DNA of 64,000 nt, taken from assembly GCF_008831285.2 (NCBI RefSeq), contig NC_045141.1, positions 16,292,106-16,356,105 of the forward strand, in the 5' to 3' direction. The notes under the pieces are model-generated. The model ran no database searches and was not told the origin of the DNA. It saw nothing but the letters and a program-made list of their open reading frames with translations. Positions 47,243 through 58,744 of the stretch are shown here, piece by piece; position 1 is the first letter of the stretch, and each line of letters starts with the position of its first letter. This stretch comes from Nymphaea colorata (Eukaryota > Streptophyta > Magnoliopsida > Nymphaeales > Nymphaeaceae). Both the position numbers and the translations under genes were made by a program.

Positions 47243-50010
47243 ATGCTGCGATATTTTTTTCAATCTTTTGTGTTCATCAAGATCTTTCCTCAAAGAAGCT
47301 GATTGGCGCAAGCAAGATGTATGATGGCTTGTACTACTTTCATCATTCAACCTCTCATGCTATGCTTACTTTTTTACATGACCATTCACCATGGCGTATT
47401 CGTCTTGGACACCTTTTTAATGACAGACTTTCTCAATTATCTAAAAACCATAATTTCATTTTTCATAATAACAATAATGTTTGTGATGCATGTTATCATG
47501 TGGACATTTTGGATGGTTATGTCACACCATCACTCGCGGGAACACACTATTTCCTTACCATTGTTGATGACTATTCATGATGTACATTGATTTATTTGAT
47601 GAAATTCAAATCTGAAACCTATTATTTACTTGTCAAGTTTTGTAACCTTATCAAAAGTCGGTGTCAAACCTCTGATAAGAAAGTTTGCATAGACATTGGT
47701 AGTGAAATCCACTCTAACGCCATGCATCAATATTGTCATGATTATGGGATAGGGCAGCAATGCACTTGTGTTGGGATCCCCCAACAAAACGAGAGGGCTG
47801 AACATAAACACAGACACCTTCTAGAAGTTGCTTGAGCATTGGGTTTCCAAGCCAACCTACGCTTCGCTTTTTGGGGCAAATGTATTCTTACTGCTCTTCA
47901 CCTCATCAATAGAGTGCCGACCCCACTCCTTGATAACAAGAGTCCTTACGAGATGCTTTTCAACCACATACCAAGATATGAACATCTTAGAAGCTTCAGT
48001 TGTCTTTGTTATGCTCGTTATGTTGGTCCACCTAATGTTAAATTTATGTCTAGAACTAGGCACTGCATGTTTGTTGGCTATACTTATAGTCAACAAGGAT
48101 ATAAAGTCTATGATCTTGACATTAAGAAAACTTTCACCAGCCGAGATGTTAGGTTTCATGAAAATATTTTTCCATTTCAAAGTAATACTATGCCTACCAC
48201 AAGAGCTCAACCAGTATTACAACATCACATCATTGATGAGGCTACTATACTACATAGCTCTCCAATTACTAGTTCCAATGTACCCAACAAACATGTGCCT
48301 ATAGAAGAAACACTATCTAATAGTCATGACAACACCATCCACTGTACCCAAGACAACACAACTGTGCCCAGCCACCCACCTCTTCGTTGCTCCACGTGAC
48401 CTCACCATCACTTTAATTACCTCTTGGATTTCGTGTGCAATGCTTCTAGAACTCATCCCACATTTCATGATACGGCCTTATATCCTATTCATGAATATAT
48501 TCCCTTTTCTAAGTTTTCTCACTCTCACCGTGCTTTTCTTAGTTTCAATGATGCCTTCATAAATCTACACCAGCAAACAACTACAACTGAAGAAATTCGT
48601 GCCCTAGTAGACAGTGGCACTTGGGAGATGATTGACTTGCTTGCCAACAAACGTACCATTGGTTGCAAATGGTTCTATAAAATCAAGCGACATCCTGACA
48701 GTTCCATCAATCGCTGCAAAACTCGGCTCATTGCTAAAAGATATACCCAGATCGAGGGTTTGGATTATCATGATGCATTTCCCCTTGTTGCCAAACTCGT
48801 CACTATGCATTGTCTCCTTTCTCTTGCTACCATCTTGTGTTGGGAATTATCTTAGCATATCATTTGCAATGCCTTCTTTCATGGTGAACTTGACGAAGAA
48901 ATCTACATGGAACTCCCCCTTGGAGTCCCTTTCAAAAGGGGGCGTCAAGTTTGTTTGTTAAAAAATCGTTATATGGTGGGCTCAAAAAATCTTCAAGAAA
49001 CTAATTCAATAAGTTGGTACAAGCTTCATAAGCCACATGACTTACCCAATCCAAGGCCGACTGTACTTTATTTACTTATGGCACTAAGTCAATTATTACA
49101 ATTGTGTTAGTAGTTGATGACATTATTGTTGCAGGTAATCTTGGTACACATGTAGCATCTCTAAAACAATTTTTAAGAACTCAGCTCCGCGTCAATGATT
49201 TGAGCTACTTAAAATATTTTCTTAAAATTGAAGTCACAAGGTCACCCCAAGGGGTATTTGTAATCCAAAGAAAGTATACATTAGGCATTCTTACAAATGT
49301 AGGTCTTTTTGGACCTAGCCCATGTGAATTTTCAATTGACCAAAAACATTGGTCGACTGCAGACAAAGGCAAACCTCTTAAAGATCCCTCAAAACACCAG
49401 AGATTTGTAGGATGTCTCATATTCTTATCTGTTACTTGTCTTGACATAGTATATTCTGTAAACACTTTGAGCCGGTTCGTGCAAACACCACGTAAACTTC
49501 ATCTTGATGCAACAATTTGTGTCTTAAGATATCTAAAGGCCACTACAGGGTATGGAATCTTGCTATCATTGAAAAGTGAAATTCAACTTGAAGCTTATTG
49601 TGATTCAGATTAGGAGGGTAAACCAATGACACGCAGGTCCACCGTTGGTTATCTTGTCATGATTGAACAAAATTTCATGGAAAACTAAAAAGCAAAATAC
49701 AGTTGCATGCTTTTCTGCAGAAATTGAGTATGGATCCATGACGTCTACTACATGCAAACTCATTTGGTTGAAGGCATTACTAGAAGAGCTTGGCTTTAAA
49801 CATGAAAAGCCCATGCAAGTACATTGTGACAATCAAGCTGCACTTCACATCAAATCTACTATTTCATAAACGGATCAAGCATATCAAGCTCGATTGTCAT
49901 CTAAGTCTAGAAAAAATACAAGCTAGGATTATCAAGACTGCATACATTGCTACAAGGATGTAAATTGCCGGCATATTTACAAAAGCATTAGAAATGAACC
50001 AGTTCATGTT
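47243..50010 (+). pseudogene. Element 3 pol remains
   Basis: Integrase zinc-binding part (SPWRIRLGH, NVCDACYH) near 47380-47500, then a deletion, integrase core with stops at 47590-47835, a long piece at 47839-48399 (LINRVPTPLLDNKSPYEML), reverse transcriptase from 48424, a frame break near 48855, the catalytic VDDIIVAG box near 49107 and RNase H (VHCDNQAALH) near 49820. Less damaged than element 1 but not functional. Confidence 0.88.
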
Positions 50011-50064
50011 TTTGTATTGAAGTTGGGCATTACAGACCTCCACACGCATCAACTTGAAGGGGAT

Positions 50065-50290
50065 TGTCAGGCGACTATCCAGGAGCATGATCCACCTTAA
50101 TTGGAACCTCTCAATTCTTATTGTGTACGTTTCTTGTAAAAGAATTAGAAATTTTCACTTTCCTTATATGTTCTAATGTTCCGTTTAACTTTACAATGTC
50201 TATATTGTAAAGTCTATAACTTCACAACTTGGTTTTGATACAATGTGAACTTTGCAACCCATATGAAAACGAGAATGGTGAAGAAGAAAA
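50065..50290 (+). repeat. 3' LTR of element 3
   Basis: Begins TGTCAGGCGACTATCC after the purine tract; right edge placed at the word CGAGAATGGTGAAGAAGAAA (from 50270) shared with the other copies and therefore approximate. Confidence 0.65.
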
Positions 50291-50922
50291 TTAAGAACTT
50301 CCTCTTCTCTTTTTCTCTTTGACGTGGCTTTTTTGGCTGGGAACCGGAATGTAGATCGGTTCTTCGCCAACTTTGTTTTCAATCTGCTTAACTGGATCTG
50401 GTCAAAAGATTTGGATACGATTACTGGTCAGATTCGAATTTTGGCGTACAGTTTCACAGTCGAACCCAAATCCAGGTCTCATATAATCTTGATCATCGGA
50501 TAAAAATAAAAAAAATTAAAAACCAATAAATTTCAATGCATCGTTATCCATATATATCGATTTCAGATGCATTTGATATTTCTCTTTTGTAATGTCCAAA
50601 CTAACTGACATGATTGACGATCGACCTGCTTTCTGTTAATTAAACTATGCAAGCCATAGATATCAAATTGCATTGACCATCTAACAATTTAATAAGTTCA
50701 TCCAGGTGCATTGACCATCTAACAATTTAATAAGTTCATCCAGGGCAACGAATTGGGCACACACAAGTAGGTCATTGTATCAAACAGCCACAGGTCATAT
50801 ATACTTAATGTACATAAAAGTTTCGATGTTGTGATAATATGACCTCTAACTAGTGCTTTCGGCTGAAAAACTTTTTCGTGCAGTGGGCTTCATGCCCTTT
50901 CTCTCACGATATCTCGACCTAG
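50291..50922. other. 3' flank of CYP82 copy 3
   Basis: Diverged copy of 5889-6595; it carries a 35-bp tandem duplication (ATTGACCATCTAACAATTTAA at about 50673 and 50711). No gene. Confidence 0.6.
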
Positions 50923-53490
50923 CTAGCTGTAAAGGGAGTCAGGGAGGCGTGGGGAGAGGAGAACATGAAGCATAGTTGTTCGCCCAAAAGCCTTGGACTC
51001 TTCAAACACGGTTTCCGGATGCAGCTCCATGTCAAAGCTGTGGAGAAGACGGGCGAGCACAATGTATACCGACCGCAATGAAAACGAAATTCCCGGGCAC
51101 ACCCTGCGGCCTGATCCAAACGGAATCAACTGGAAATGCTGGCCCCCAACATCCACATCACTTTCCAAAAACCTCTCCGGCTGAAACTCGGCGTGGTCCG
51201 CCCATACCCGCGGATCAAGCTGTATCCTCCATGCATTGACCACTAGCATGGTGCCGGCCGGAACGCCAAAGCCACCAGTTTGGCAGTCCTCCCTGGCTTC
51301 TCTTAAAGGCAGCAATGGTGCCGGTGGGCGAAGTCTAAAACTCTCCTTGACCACTGCTTGAAGATACACCAAATTTTTTTGATATCGGATTCATCCACAA
51401 TCCTGTCTTTGCCGACTGCTTTGTCTAACTCATCTTGGGCCTTCTTCGGTGCTTGGGGATTGAGTAACAGCAAGTGTAATGTCTGGGCCAAGGTTGCTGA
51501 TGCGGTGTCGTTGCCCCCAATTATCATTGCCTGAAAAGAGGGTTAAAAAAAAAAACTTTTATGTCAATTATTCAAGAATTCCATTCAAGGGCATTAAGCA
51601 ACAGGAATACTAACTCTGTTTCAAAAGATTAGAAAAAATTCATATGACGTTAAAATGTATGAATTTGCTCCAATCTGCCCAATCTTTTGAACATATTCAT
51701 GAAATAATGTTGAACCAATTCATGACATAATGTTGTAACCCAGCTGATCTCACATGGCACGATTGGATCTAACCAGTAGCTTGGAAGCTAGACAAAAATC
51801 TATACTACCAGACGTCTATGCATAGTTAATGAAATGAATTATAGCTCCATCAGTGAAAAAAATTAAAGATGTGAATATATATTTAAACTTTATAGTACTC
51901 ATCAAAATAATGCATACATGCTCATTATTCACTTTTCTCATATGGAAAGGCGAAACCCACTCATGACTCACGACTCTGTAATTCGAGTGAATTTTTCAAA
52001 CTTAAGCAAATATGTTGAAAGTAAATTCGACGACAGTAGACACATCTCCATCGATCACTTTCTAATCCGTTGAAATTATGAAAAGGTAATTCCTTGGGTC
52101 CATTGATTTAGTAATCGTTTTTACTATTTGACAGTTTTCATTATTTTAATCATTGTTGTTATTTTCCCAAGCAGTTGATCCAGACAAATCATTTTTTTTT
52201 TATTTTTATACCTTTCTTCTGCAACCTATAATTTTTCTCAAACTCTTTTTCTTTCTTCTTGTCAAATGCTTTTGAATATTCTAATATTGAAAAAAAGCAA
52301 AACCGATTTGGTTCAGTTTCTGCAGACTTTCTGAATCTTTCAGAAAAAAAAAATTAATTCAAAAATTCATTTCCATTAGAAGGCTGCCACTTGTATAAGA
52401 TGATTCCTTACCAAATCTAGCACCTAAAGGTTTGGTATTTATCAAATTTTTATACGTACCCCACCACCACCCCGTATGAATATTTATACCCAATTAGAAA
52501 TCCAAATCCTATTCATCAAATAACAAATAAGGAATGAGTTTTTACCAGTGCCGTCGTCTTCACCACCGTGTCCGCCTCCGTGTCCTTCCCTACAAGTGAC
52601 AGCAGGACATCGATGAAGTCATGGTCCCCGTCCCGGAAACCGGATGCCTTTTGCCGGCGATGCTCTGCCACGCAGCGGCCGATGAGAGCGTTCAAATTCC
52701 CGGCGACCCTTTTCATGACAGCGATGCAGCCATTGATGTCGAGAAACTCGAGAAGAGGAAGAAAATCAGACACCACAAACGCCGCGAGAAGGTCCAGCAT
52801 CTCCCTCGTGCAGTCCGCTGTCTCTCTCGCCTTCGAGTCTTCCTCCGAGCCTCCCACAACGTAGCCAGCCCCTGCCACAGTTCGGGTCACCGTGTTGAAG
52901 GTGAGCTCGCTCAGCAACTTTCTCGCCTCCAATTTCACGGGCCGCTGCTGGTTGTTCTGCCAGAGACTGTCGATGTGGTTTACTCGAGCGCCGATTTCCG
53001 ACTCGCGGACTTGTTTGAAGGATTCCACCCGCCGGTTGGAGAGCATCTCGACCGTGGTGATATTCCTCATCTGGCGCCAGTAGTCTCCGTAAGGGGCGAA
53101 GCCGAACATGGTGGAATCATAGGCCAGATGCTTCGCGGCACTGTTCCTAGGCCTGTTGGAGAAGGCGAGATCGCTGGTGGTGAAGCACTCCTTCGCCATC
53201 TCCCAGCTGCTGACCACCAGCACCCGGCGGAAGCCCAATTGGAGCATCATGGCAGGGCCGTATTTGTCGGCGAGTTCACCGTAGATCTCATGCAGCGAAC
53301 GAGATTTGTCGAAGAGCAGATGCAAGTGGCCGATGATGGGGAGGCGGCCTGGAGGAGTCGGAAGATCAGGTGCAGAGCCAGCTCTCCTTCTCTTGACCGT
53401 AAACAGCTTCACGAGCTTGAAGCAGAGGAGGAGGGAGAATAGTGTGGCACAAAGGAGAGGAAAATCCGGGAAGGGTGGAAGGAGAGCCAT
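50923..53490 (-). pseudogene. CYP82-family cytochrome P450, copy 3, frameshifted
   Basis: Exon 1 (53490-52546, 315 codons) is open, with Arg115 and all expected N-terminal features. Exon 2 (51530-50923) is 608 bp instead of 606: at 51371-51380 a T-run replaces the sequence TTTGC of the other copies and adds two bases. This shifts the frame at about residue 366, before the ExxR motif, and a stop follows within about 20 codons of the altered frame. The remaining 149 codons, including PERF and the haem loop, are open in the other frame. The enzyme would lack its haem ligand, so the copy is dead unless the two bases are a sequencing error. The intron is diverged and shorter in its middle than in copies 1 and 2. 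Confidence 0.85.
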
Positions 53491-53547
53491 GTCGATCTGG
53501 TTATTGGAGCCGCGACGCTTGGTGCAATTAAAGATGAACCATGTCTT

Positions 53548-53553
53548 CTTATA
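53548..53553 (-). promoter_or_regulatory. Candidate TATA box, CYP82 copy 3
   Basis: TATAAG on the minus strand about 60 bp upstream of the ATG, same context as in copies 1 and 2. Confidence 0.5.
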
Positions 53554-54535
53554 ACGGTGACAAGTGCAAGGTAGTGGCTTTCAGTCGAGAGAAAGTCGAG
53601 TGGGCGGTAGGCATTAAGGGATGGATACTTTAGTTAATGTTTTTTATTTTTTATTTTTATTTTTATTTTTATTTTCATAATTTTTTTAATAAATTAAAAG
53701 TATTTTTAGTCATTAACATAATTGCACTATAGCGCACATAACTAGTTTCTCTTTGAGGAGAGACCGTAGTTACGTTTCGAGACAATACACATAACTACAG
53801 CTGTCCTGGATGCTGTTAAGTAGGAATTTTTTTTTTATTGTAGGAACTCAATTATAGTTTTAAAATTTTAACAAAAATTAAAATGTATATTTTTTTAAAT
53901 TAATACTGAACTATGATTATGGTTTTAAAATTTTAAAAAAAATGCAATATATAATTTTTCATAATTTTTATATAAGTTAACATAATATTTACATATTGCT
54001 CAAAAAAAATCTATCTGATATCTGTAGCTAGAGTGATTCTCTTCCTGTTTTTTATTGTTCATAAATCCATTCTTTTGTTAAGAAATGATGGGGGTTTAGC
54101 CCGGCAGGCTTTGGAGCAGAAATCTCTCTTCCGTTAATTATCCAAGTGCTAGATCCCTTTATACTTGGTTTGAAGGTTCCTACATAAGCATGATCAATGA
54201 AGTTCACGTGAATAACACAGTAAGCTTAAAGTAAAGCAGGAGAAGACGAAAATGTGAGTGGATTCCTATTCTTTTCCCTCATTTTTCTCTTCGCGCCTGA
54301 CCTTATCCTTTCCCCATTTGTTTCCCTTTCATTGGTTTTATGCGAGAAACTTCGGTGTAACTGCTTATAATGCTTCCCTTTCGTTGGTTGGCACACTCTT
54401 TCGTGCGCCTTCTTTTTGCTAATACTGCACCTGTGTAGAGGTCATTCCAACGGTGCATTATTGATTCTGTGAGGTCCACGATGATGTGCTTGACAAGCCC
54501 ATCCTTATCAATATTTTAATTAATATCTTGCGTAG
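53554..54535. other. Upstream region of CYP82 copy 3
   Basis: No gene. The part 53554-54010 matches 58039-58540 upstream of the O-methyltransferase fragment (shared AACTATGATTATGGTTT and GAGACAATACACA words). From 54010 to 54535 nothing recognisable. Confidence 0.6.
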
Positions 54536-54540
54536 CATGC

Positions 54541-54760
54541 CAACTGTCTAGCAGTTTCTGGCAATGATCATCATCCAAGGATCCACTGCAGCATAGTTAA
54601 TGATCATGGCGTCTTAGAATAATGGATTAATAAATTGTTTCGTGCTTAAATTTTAAGTCTGCATGTGTGTGAGTGTGTGTGTCTCTATCTATGTATGTGT
54701 AATAAAAGATGGAATCAGTGGTAGTTGGACCAAAGCAGAACACATCGAATACCCAAAAAT
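54541..54760 (-). pseudogene. O-methyltransferase exon 4 start and intron scrap
   Basis: 54546-54610 matches 1370-1445, the 5' part of exon 4 with its acceptor (CTGGCAATGATCATCATCC and GGATCCACTGC words); about 13 bp of the HDW codons are deleted. 54640-54745 continues with decayed intron 3 sequence (compare 1470-1570). It is in the right order and strand to be the tail of the gene whose exon 1 is at 57993. Confidence 0.75.
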
Positions 54761-55376
54761 CAGTTTCAATGTGCAAGAGAGAGACAATTAAAACAAAAAA
54801 AATGACCACGTCCGATTGTTTCAATACCAGCATAGTAAAACTGTGACTCAAGTTGATATCATATAAGAGCAAAAATTAATTAATTAGATCTTATATATCA
54901 TTTTAGTAAAAATATGACAATCAATTGTAAGAAAAAGCACTTAATAGGTCCTTATTTTTTGCTATTAAAACATTTGTCACACCCACAACGATAGATGCTC
55001 TGAAGTGGTCCTTTGCCTTTGCACAAATTTTGAAGCCTTTCATTTGTAGGCAAATAAAAGATCCCCGGAAAAGTATGGGGATACTCTTTAATTATTCTAT
55101 GGTGTTATTTTCTTAAACTAAATAGTCTGAAGGTAGAAATTTGTCAATAGAAAACGGATAATATGTGGTGGATTCATTTGACGCGCCAATATAAGCAAGG
55201 ATGAATTTGACGTGGCTTTTTTGGCTGCGAATAGCGATGCTAACGGGTTCATTACCAGCTTCCTTTTGAATCTGCTTAACTGGATCTGGTAAAGAGATTT
55301 GGATCTGGTTAGTGGTCAAATTCAAATTTTGGTATATAGTTTCATAATCAAACCAAATCCAGATCTCATATAATCG
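54761..55376. repeat. Diverged copy of the 5.15-5.6 kb and CYP82 3'-flank DNA
   Basis: 54805-54975 matches 5150-5340, and 55197-55375 matches the CYP82 3' flank (GACGTGGCTTTTTTGGCTGCGAA). It shows that a further array unit once continued here, but no P450 coding sequence remains. Confidence 0.7.
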
Positions 55377-56215
55377 TCACTAATGCTCGTGTTGTGATTG
55401 TTTTTGGTAGTGATAAGTTTTTAGTTTTAGTCACCCCGCAGCATCCATCATCTCCCACAGATTTTAACCCCCTTAGCACACTTACTTAACATACTTTTTA
55501 GTGCAGAACAAATTTATAATATGCAGGCAATACTGAACACATTCCAAATACTTAACATACTTCTATTTGTTGTTATCAGACCGTATTAGCAAGTCTGATT
55601 GATCGTTAGTTGATTTGGGCAACCATATATCCTTTCAAAAATTTCTGCATATGTTTAAGTTTGGACATTGGGCCCGAGTACCCGACGGTTACCCAGTATC
55701 TGGTCCAATCGGGTTGGGGCTTGGGCCCAAAAAAATCGGCTCGGGTTGGTCTGATAGGGTCGGATTCAGCCTGATTTATTCTTTCATTATTTTTATTTAA
55801 TAATAATATATATTATTATTAAAAATATATTTTATATTAAAAAAATTATGTTATATTTAATAAAAAAATTATTTTAATTGGACCGAGCCGGGCCCGGCCG
55901 GACGCCCAGGCCTACACATGGTTGCCATCTCTTTCCAGCCAAGCAAGCATATGACAATTTGTTCCAGCTGATAAGGTGACAAACTTTAATTTGATCTCAC
56001 CTGTATCACACCAAAGAAAGTTACCAAACAGCTATCTAACTTCTGACAGAAATGGGGCGGTAAAACCACGTGACAAGACTGGTAAATAGGGAGATCCGCC
56101 GACGTATGACAACATTGTCTTCTTCCATTCAGTAATTCACCTTTAACAAGATTAGTTCATATTCGAACTTAGTAATTTCTTCCCTTTGAAGTGGGAGACC
56201 CAAATGTTTTCTCCT
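55377..56215. repeat. Duplicated non-coding segment (partner at 60140-60650)
   Basis: 55380-55540 and 55915-56215 align with 60145-60350 and 60351-60640. The piece in between (about 55545-55918) is extra and includes the GC-rich insert listed separately. No gene. Confidence 0.7.
55660..55918. mobile_element. Putative MITE-like insert with GC-rich inverted ends
   Basis: GC-rich ends (TTGGGCCCGAGTACCCGAC on the left; CCGAGCCGGGCCCGGCCGG on the right) that are roughly complementary flank an AT-rich centre with TATT/AATA runs. It lies in DNA that the partner copy at 60350 lacks. No transposase; target duplications are not clear. Confidence 0.4.
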
Positions 56216-57685
56216 AACATCTGCTTCCTCCACCCTAAGGCACTTACCGACAAGCCTGGGCATTCCTGAATTAATTTATACACTTCTTATGGATGGTGAA
56301 GCTCTTCTACCCTCCTATATTTGAATATAAGAATATATGGGCATGGAGTATAGAGAAGATGCATGGTTTTCAAATTCCTTTTAATTAAAAAGCAATGGAT
56401 CTAGGGCGATTTGAATTGTGGATCTCAATTCACCTCTGATTTTAGATTGGTGGTCGAATGCTGACTGGAAGCGCTAGATAAGATTTTTTGTCATGGAGCA
56501 GATGCGGCAACTGCTACAAGATAATGGATATAAGATCAGACCAGCCAAAAAATAAGAAATTAGAATGATCGGCGAAACACAAAGGAACTAAAATTTGTCA
56601 CATTAAAGAAAAGAAAGATCCTTACTAATGGAACTGATAAAGGTCAGAACCGCGCCTCGTAAAATTACTTGGGGCACTCAAAAGAGTAGCAGAGGTAGGA
56701 GTAGGCCGATGCGGCCATTGTCCCTACCAGACCACATAAATTGTCATATTTATATAGTATTGAAACACAGCCAAGCAAAAGAGAGTATGTACTTGCAATC
56801 ACAATACAATAAAAACTTTATGGTTGCAACGCATAAGAGCCCAATGAATGCACAATGTTCTCCCTCAACAATGAGACTGTTCCACACTAATTTACTTCAA
56901 AGCCATCGATATTACTACACTGTTTCAAATGGAAATGTTCATTGTTCTTGAAACAGTACTCATACTAGAGGGATCCAAATCTATCGGATGTCTGATGTTG
57001 CAAAATGACCAAATAACTGGAAAACCATTGCTAAAAAGGTTTCTTAAGCTGCCACTAAAAATGCCATGAAGCATCACTATGCTATAAATTATCACTAACG
57101 CGACTGTTATAATTGATTTATAATGACATACTGTTACTTTTTAGCCATCAGTAAAATACCAAGGATTGTTGTTCTATTTTTTAGCCATCGGTAAAATACT
57201 ATGAACTGTTGTTAAAAGCATGGTCAGCCATTGCTATATTATAAATCGTCACAACATAAAAAATTTCCCTACATATTTCTCCAGTCATCCAGAAGCCACT
57301 AGCCTCTCACACGGCTAGCTTGATGGCTGGATGGATAAAGCTCCTTGCTGGGGAGGCGACACCAGAGGATGGCGCAGCAGAAACGGAGGGTTTGCAGAAA
57401 ACAGAAATTGCAAAGGGAGGCGAGTGAGTGCCTTACTCTCACGAGAGGTCGTCGGTTTTTGAAAAGGCATGGACTTAGATAGCTATTGACTAAAATACAT
57501 TTAGCTTATATTGAAAAATTTTGTTTGTAAAGATAAAATTAGAAATAAAAAATGAAAAATAAAAAAACTATAAAAAACATTTATTTTTAATAAATTATCA
57601 AAATATCTTTCCTTCCTATGGCACACGATACTTTCTCTTTCTAAAAGGAGATAAATTAAGGGAGAGGAAAAGAGAAGATTATCAC
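56216..57685. other. No recognisable gene
   Basis: AT-rich DNA. Short open frames (for example 56628-56951) have no family features. 57060-57250 contains repeated TAGCCATC(A/G)GTAAAATAC words, probably an old transposon terminus. Exons 2 and 3 of the O-methyltransferase, expected here if the 58-kb copy were complete, were not found. Confidence 0.6.
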
Positions 57686-57993
57686 CAGTGGATCCTGCCA
57701 TCGTGATTTCGGTTGGTGTTGGTGGTGGCCGAGCAGGTGAGGATTGAGTAGCTAGCAAGCAGTCGGAGCAGGCGCTCTATCAGGGCCGGTGCATCCGGAT
57801 TCTTTGCACACAGTCGTGCTGCTATCTCTCCAGATGTAAGCATTGTTGATCCCGCCCCCTTACTAGCTTCCGCCATCACCTCTAAGATGCCCAGCTCTAT
57901 AACAGCCCTGAGGCCCATGGGCAGAACAGCAGCACTCGCCAGTTGCCATGCTGAAAGGCATGCTTCCTCTTCCAACCCACAGCTGGAGCTCAT
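57686..57993 (-). pseudogene. O-methyltransferase exon 1, open, with a CYP82-type promoter
   Basis: The ATG at 57993 opens a full-length exon 1 (308 bp, about 102 codons, phase-2 end) with no stop, ending in TG|GTGATAATC exactly like the intact gene. It begins MSSSCGLEEEACLSAWQLAS and carries the dimerisation-domain features ([36 protein letters not shown]). Exons 2 and 3 are missing and exon 4 survives only as a scrap near 54.55 kb, so no enzyme can be made. Upstream, the O-methyltransferase homology ends at about 58008 and CYP82 promoter sequence starts. A truncated transcript is possible. Confidence 0.85.
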
Positions 57994-58008
57994 GGTCGGA
58001 TGCTTGTT

Positions 58009-58740
58009 ACAATTAAAGATGAACTATGTCTTCTTATAACGGTGACAAGAGCAAGGTAGTGACTTTCAAAACAAAATTGCGTGCCACGTATGCAAAAAAG
58101 GTATTTTGGTAATTTGTAAAAAAGAAAATGTTTTTTATATTTTATTTTTATTTTTGTCTTTTTAAAAAAATTAATAAACTAATGGTATTTTAGCCATTAA
58201 CTATGTCTGTGCAGAAGTATACCACATATAACTAGGCTCGCTTTGAGGAGAGACCACAATTGGGTTTGGAGACAATACACAAGTCTGTGAACCGCACCAC
58301 AGTAGCAACTGCTTGGGTAGGGGTAGAAATTTTTTGCTCAGGATGCTGAGCATAAGTATGAATTTTTTTTGTTGTAGAGACTGAACTATAGTTTTAAAAT
58401 TTTAACAAAAATTGGAATGATGTTTTTTAAATTAAGACTGAACTATGATTATGGTTTCAAAATTTAAAAAAGAAGCAAAACATAAATTTTCATAATTTTT
58501 ATACAAGTTAAACTAAAATTTACATAATTTTTAAAAATCTAATCAAAGGTCATAGCTCCTTGCCTCCACCCTTTAACACCTGGGTCATGGATTTTAACTA
58601 AAAAAGGTCACTAAATACAGATGTCAACTTCAGAGTAACTTGCTCACAAGGATGTGCATTGTGGAACGCATGATATAACCAACTTGGTCATGTTTTTTCA
58701 AATATCGCAAAATCATTGGTTGAATGGGCAGTAATAACCA
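58009..58740. promoter_or_regulatory. CYP82-type promoter joined to the O-methyltransferase fragment
   Basis: From 58009 on the sequence follows the DNA upstream of the P450 genes: 58012-58070 with 29303-29365 and 53520-53585, 58250-58540 with 53755-54000, and 58490-58625 with 9205-9335, then 58650-58735 with 10105-10280. The TATAAG element is at 58033-58038 on the minus strand, 40-45 bp from the ATG. The junction carries the short homology GCTTGTT. Confidence 0.75.
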
Positions 58741-58744
58741 TATG

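Larger units (their letters stand above)
43266..50290 (+). mobile_element. Degenerate Ty1/copia retrotransposon, element 3 (copy of element 1)
   Basis: Same organisation and position relative to CYP82 as element 1: inverted LTR-like left end, gag from 43509, solo LTR X at the same point, pol, purine tract and LTR starting TGTCAGG at 50065. It lacks the LINE insertion and the internal gag duplication of element 1. The identical nesting shows that X inserted before the unit was duplicated. Confidence 0.85.

Noticed and set aside
57060-57260. Possible CACTA-type transposon terminus, with relatives at 10810-10900, 55376 and 60141
   Set aside because: Only short words agree and no paired inverted ends, target duplication or transposase could be shown.
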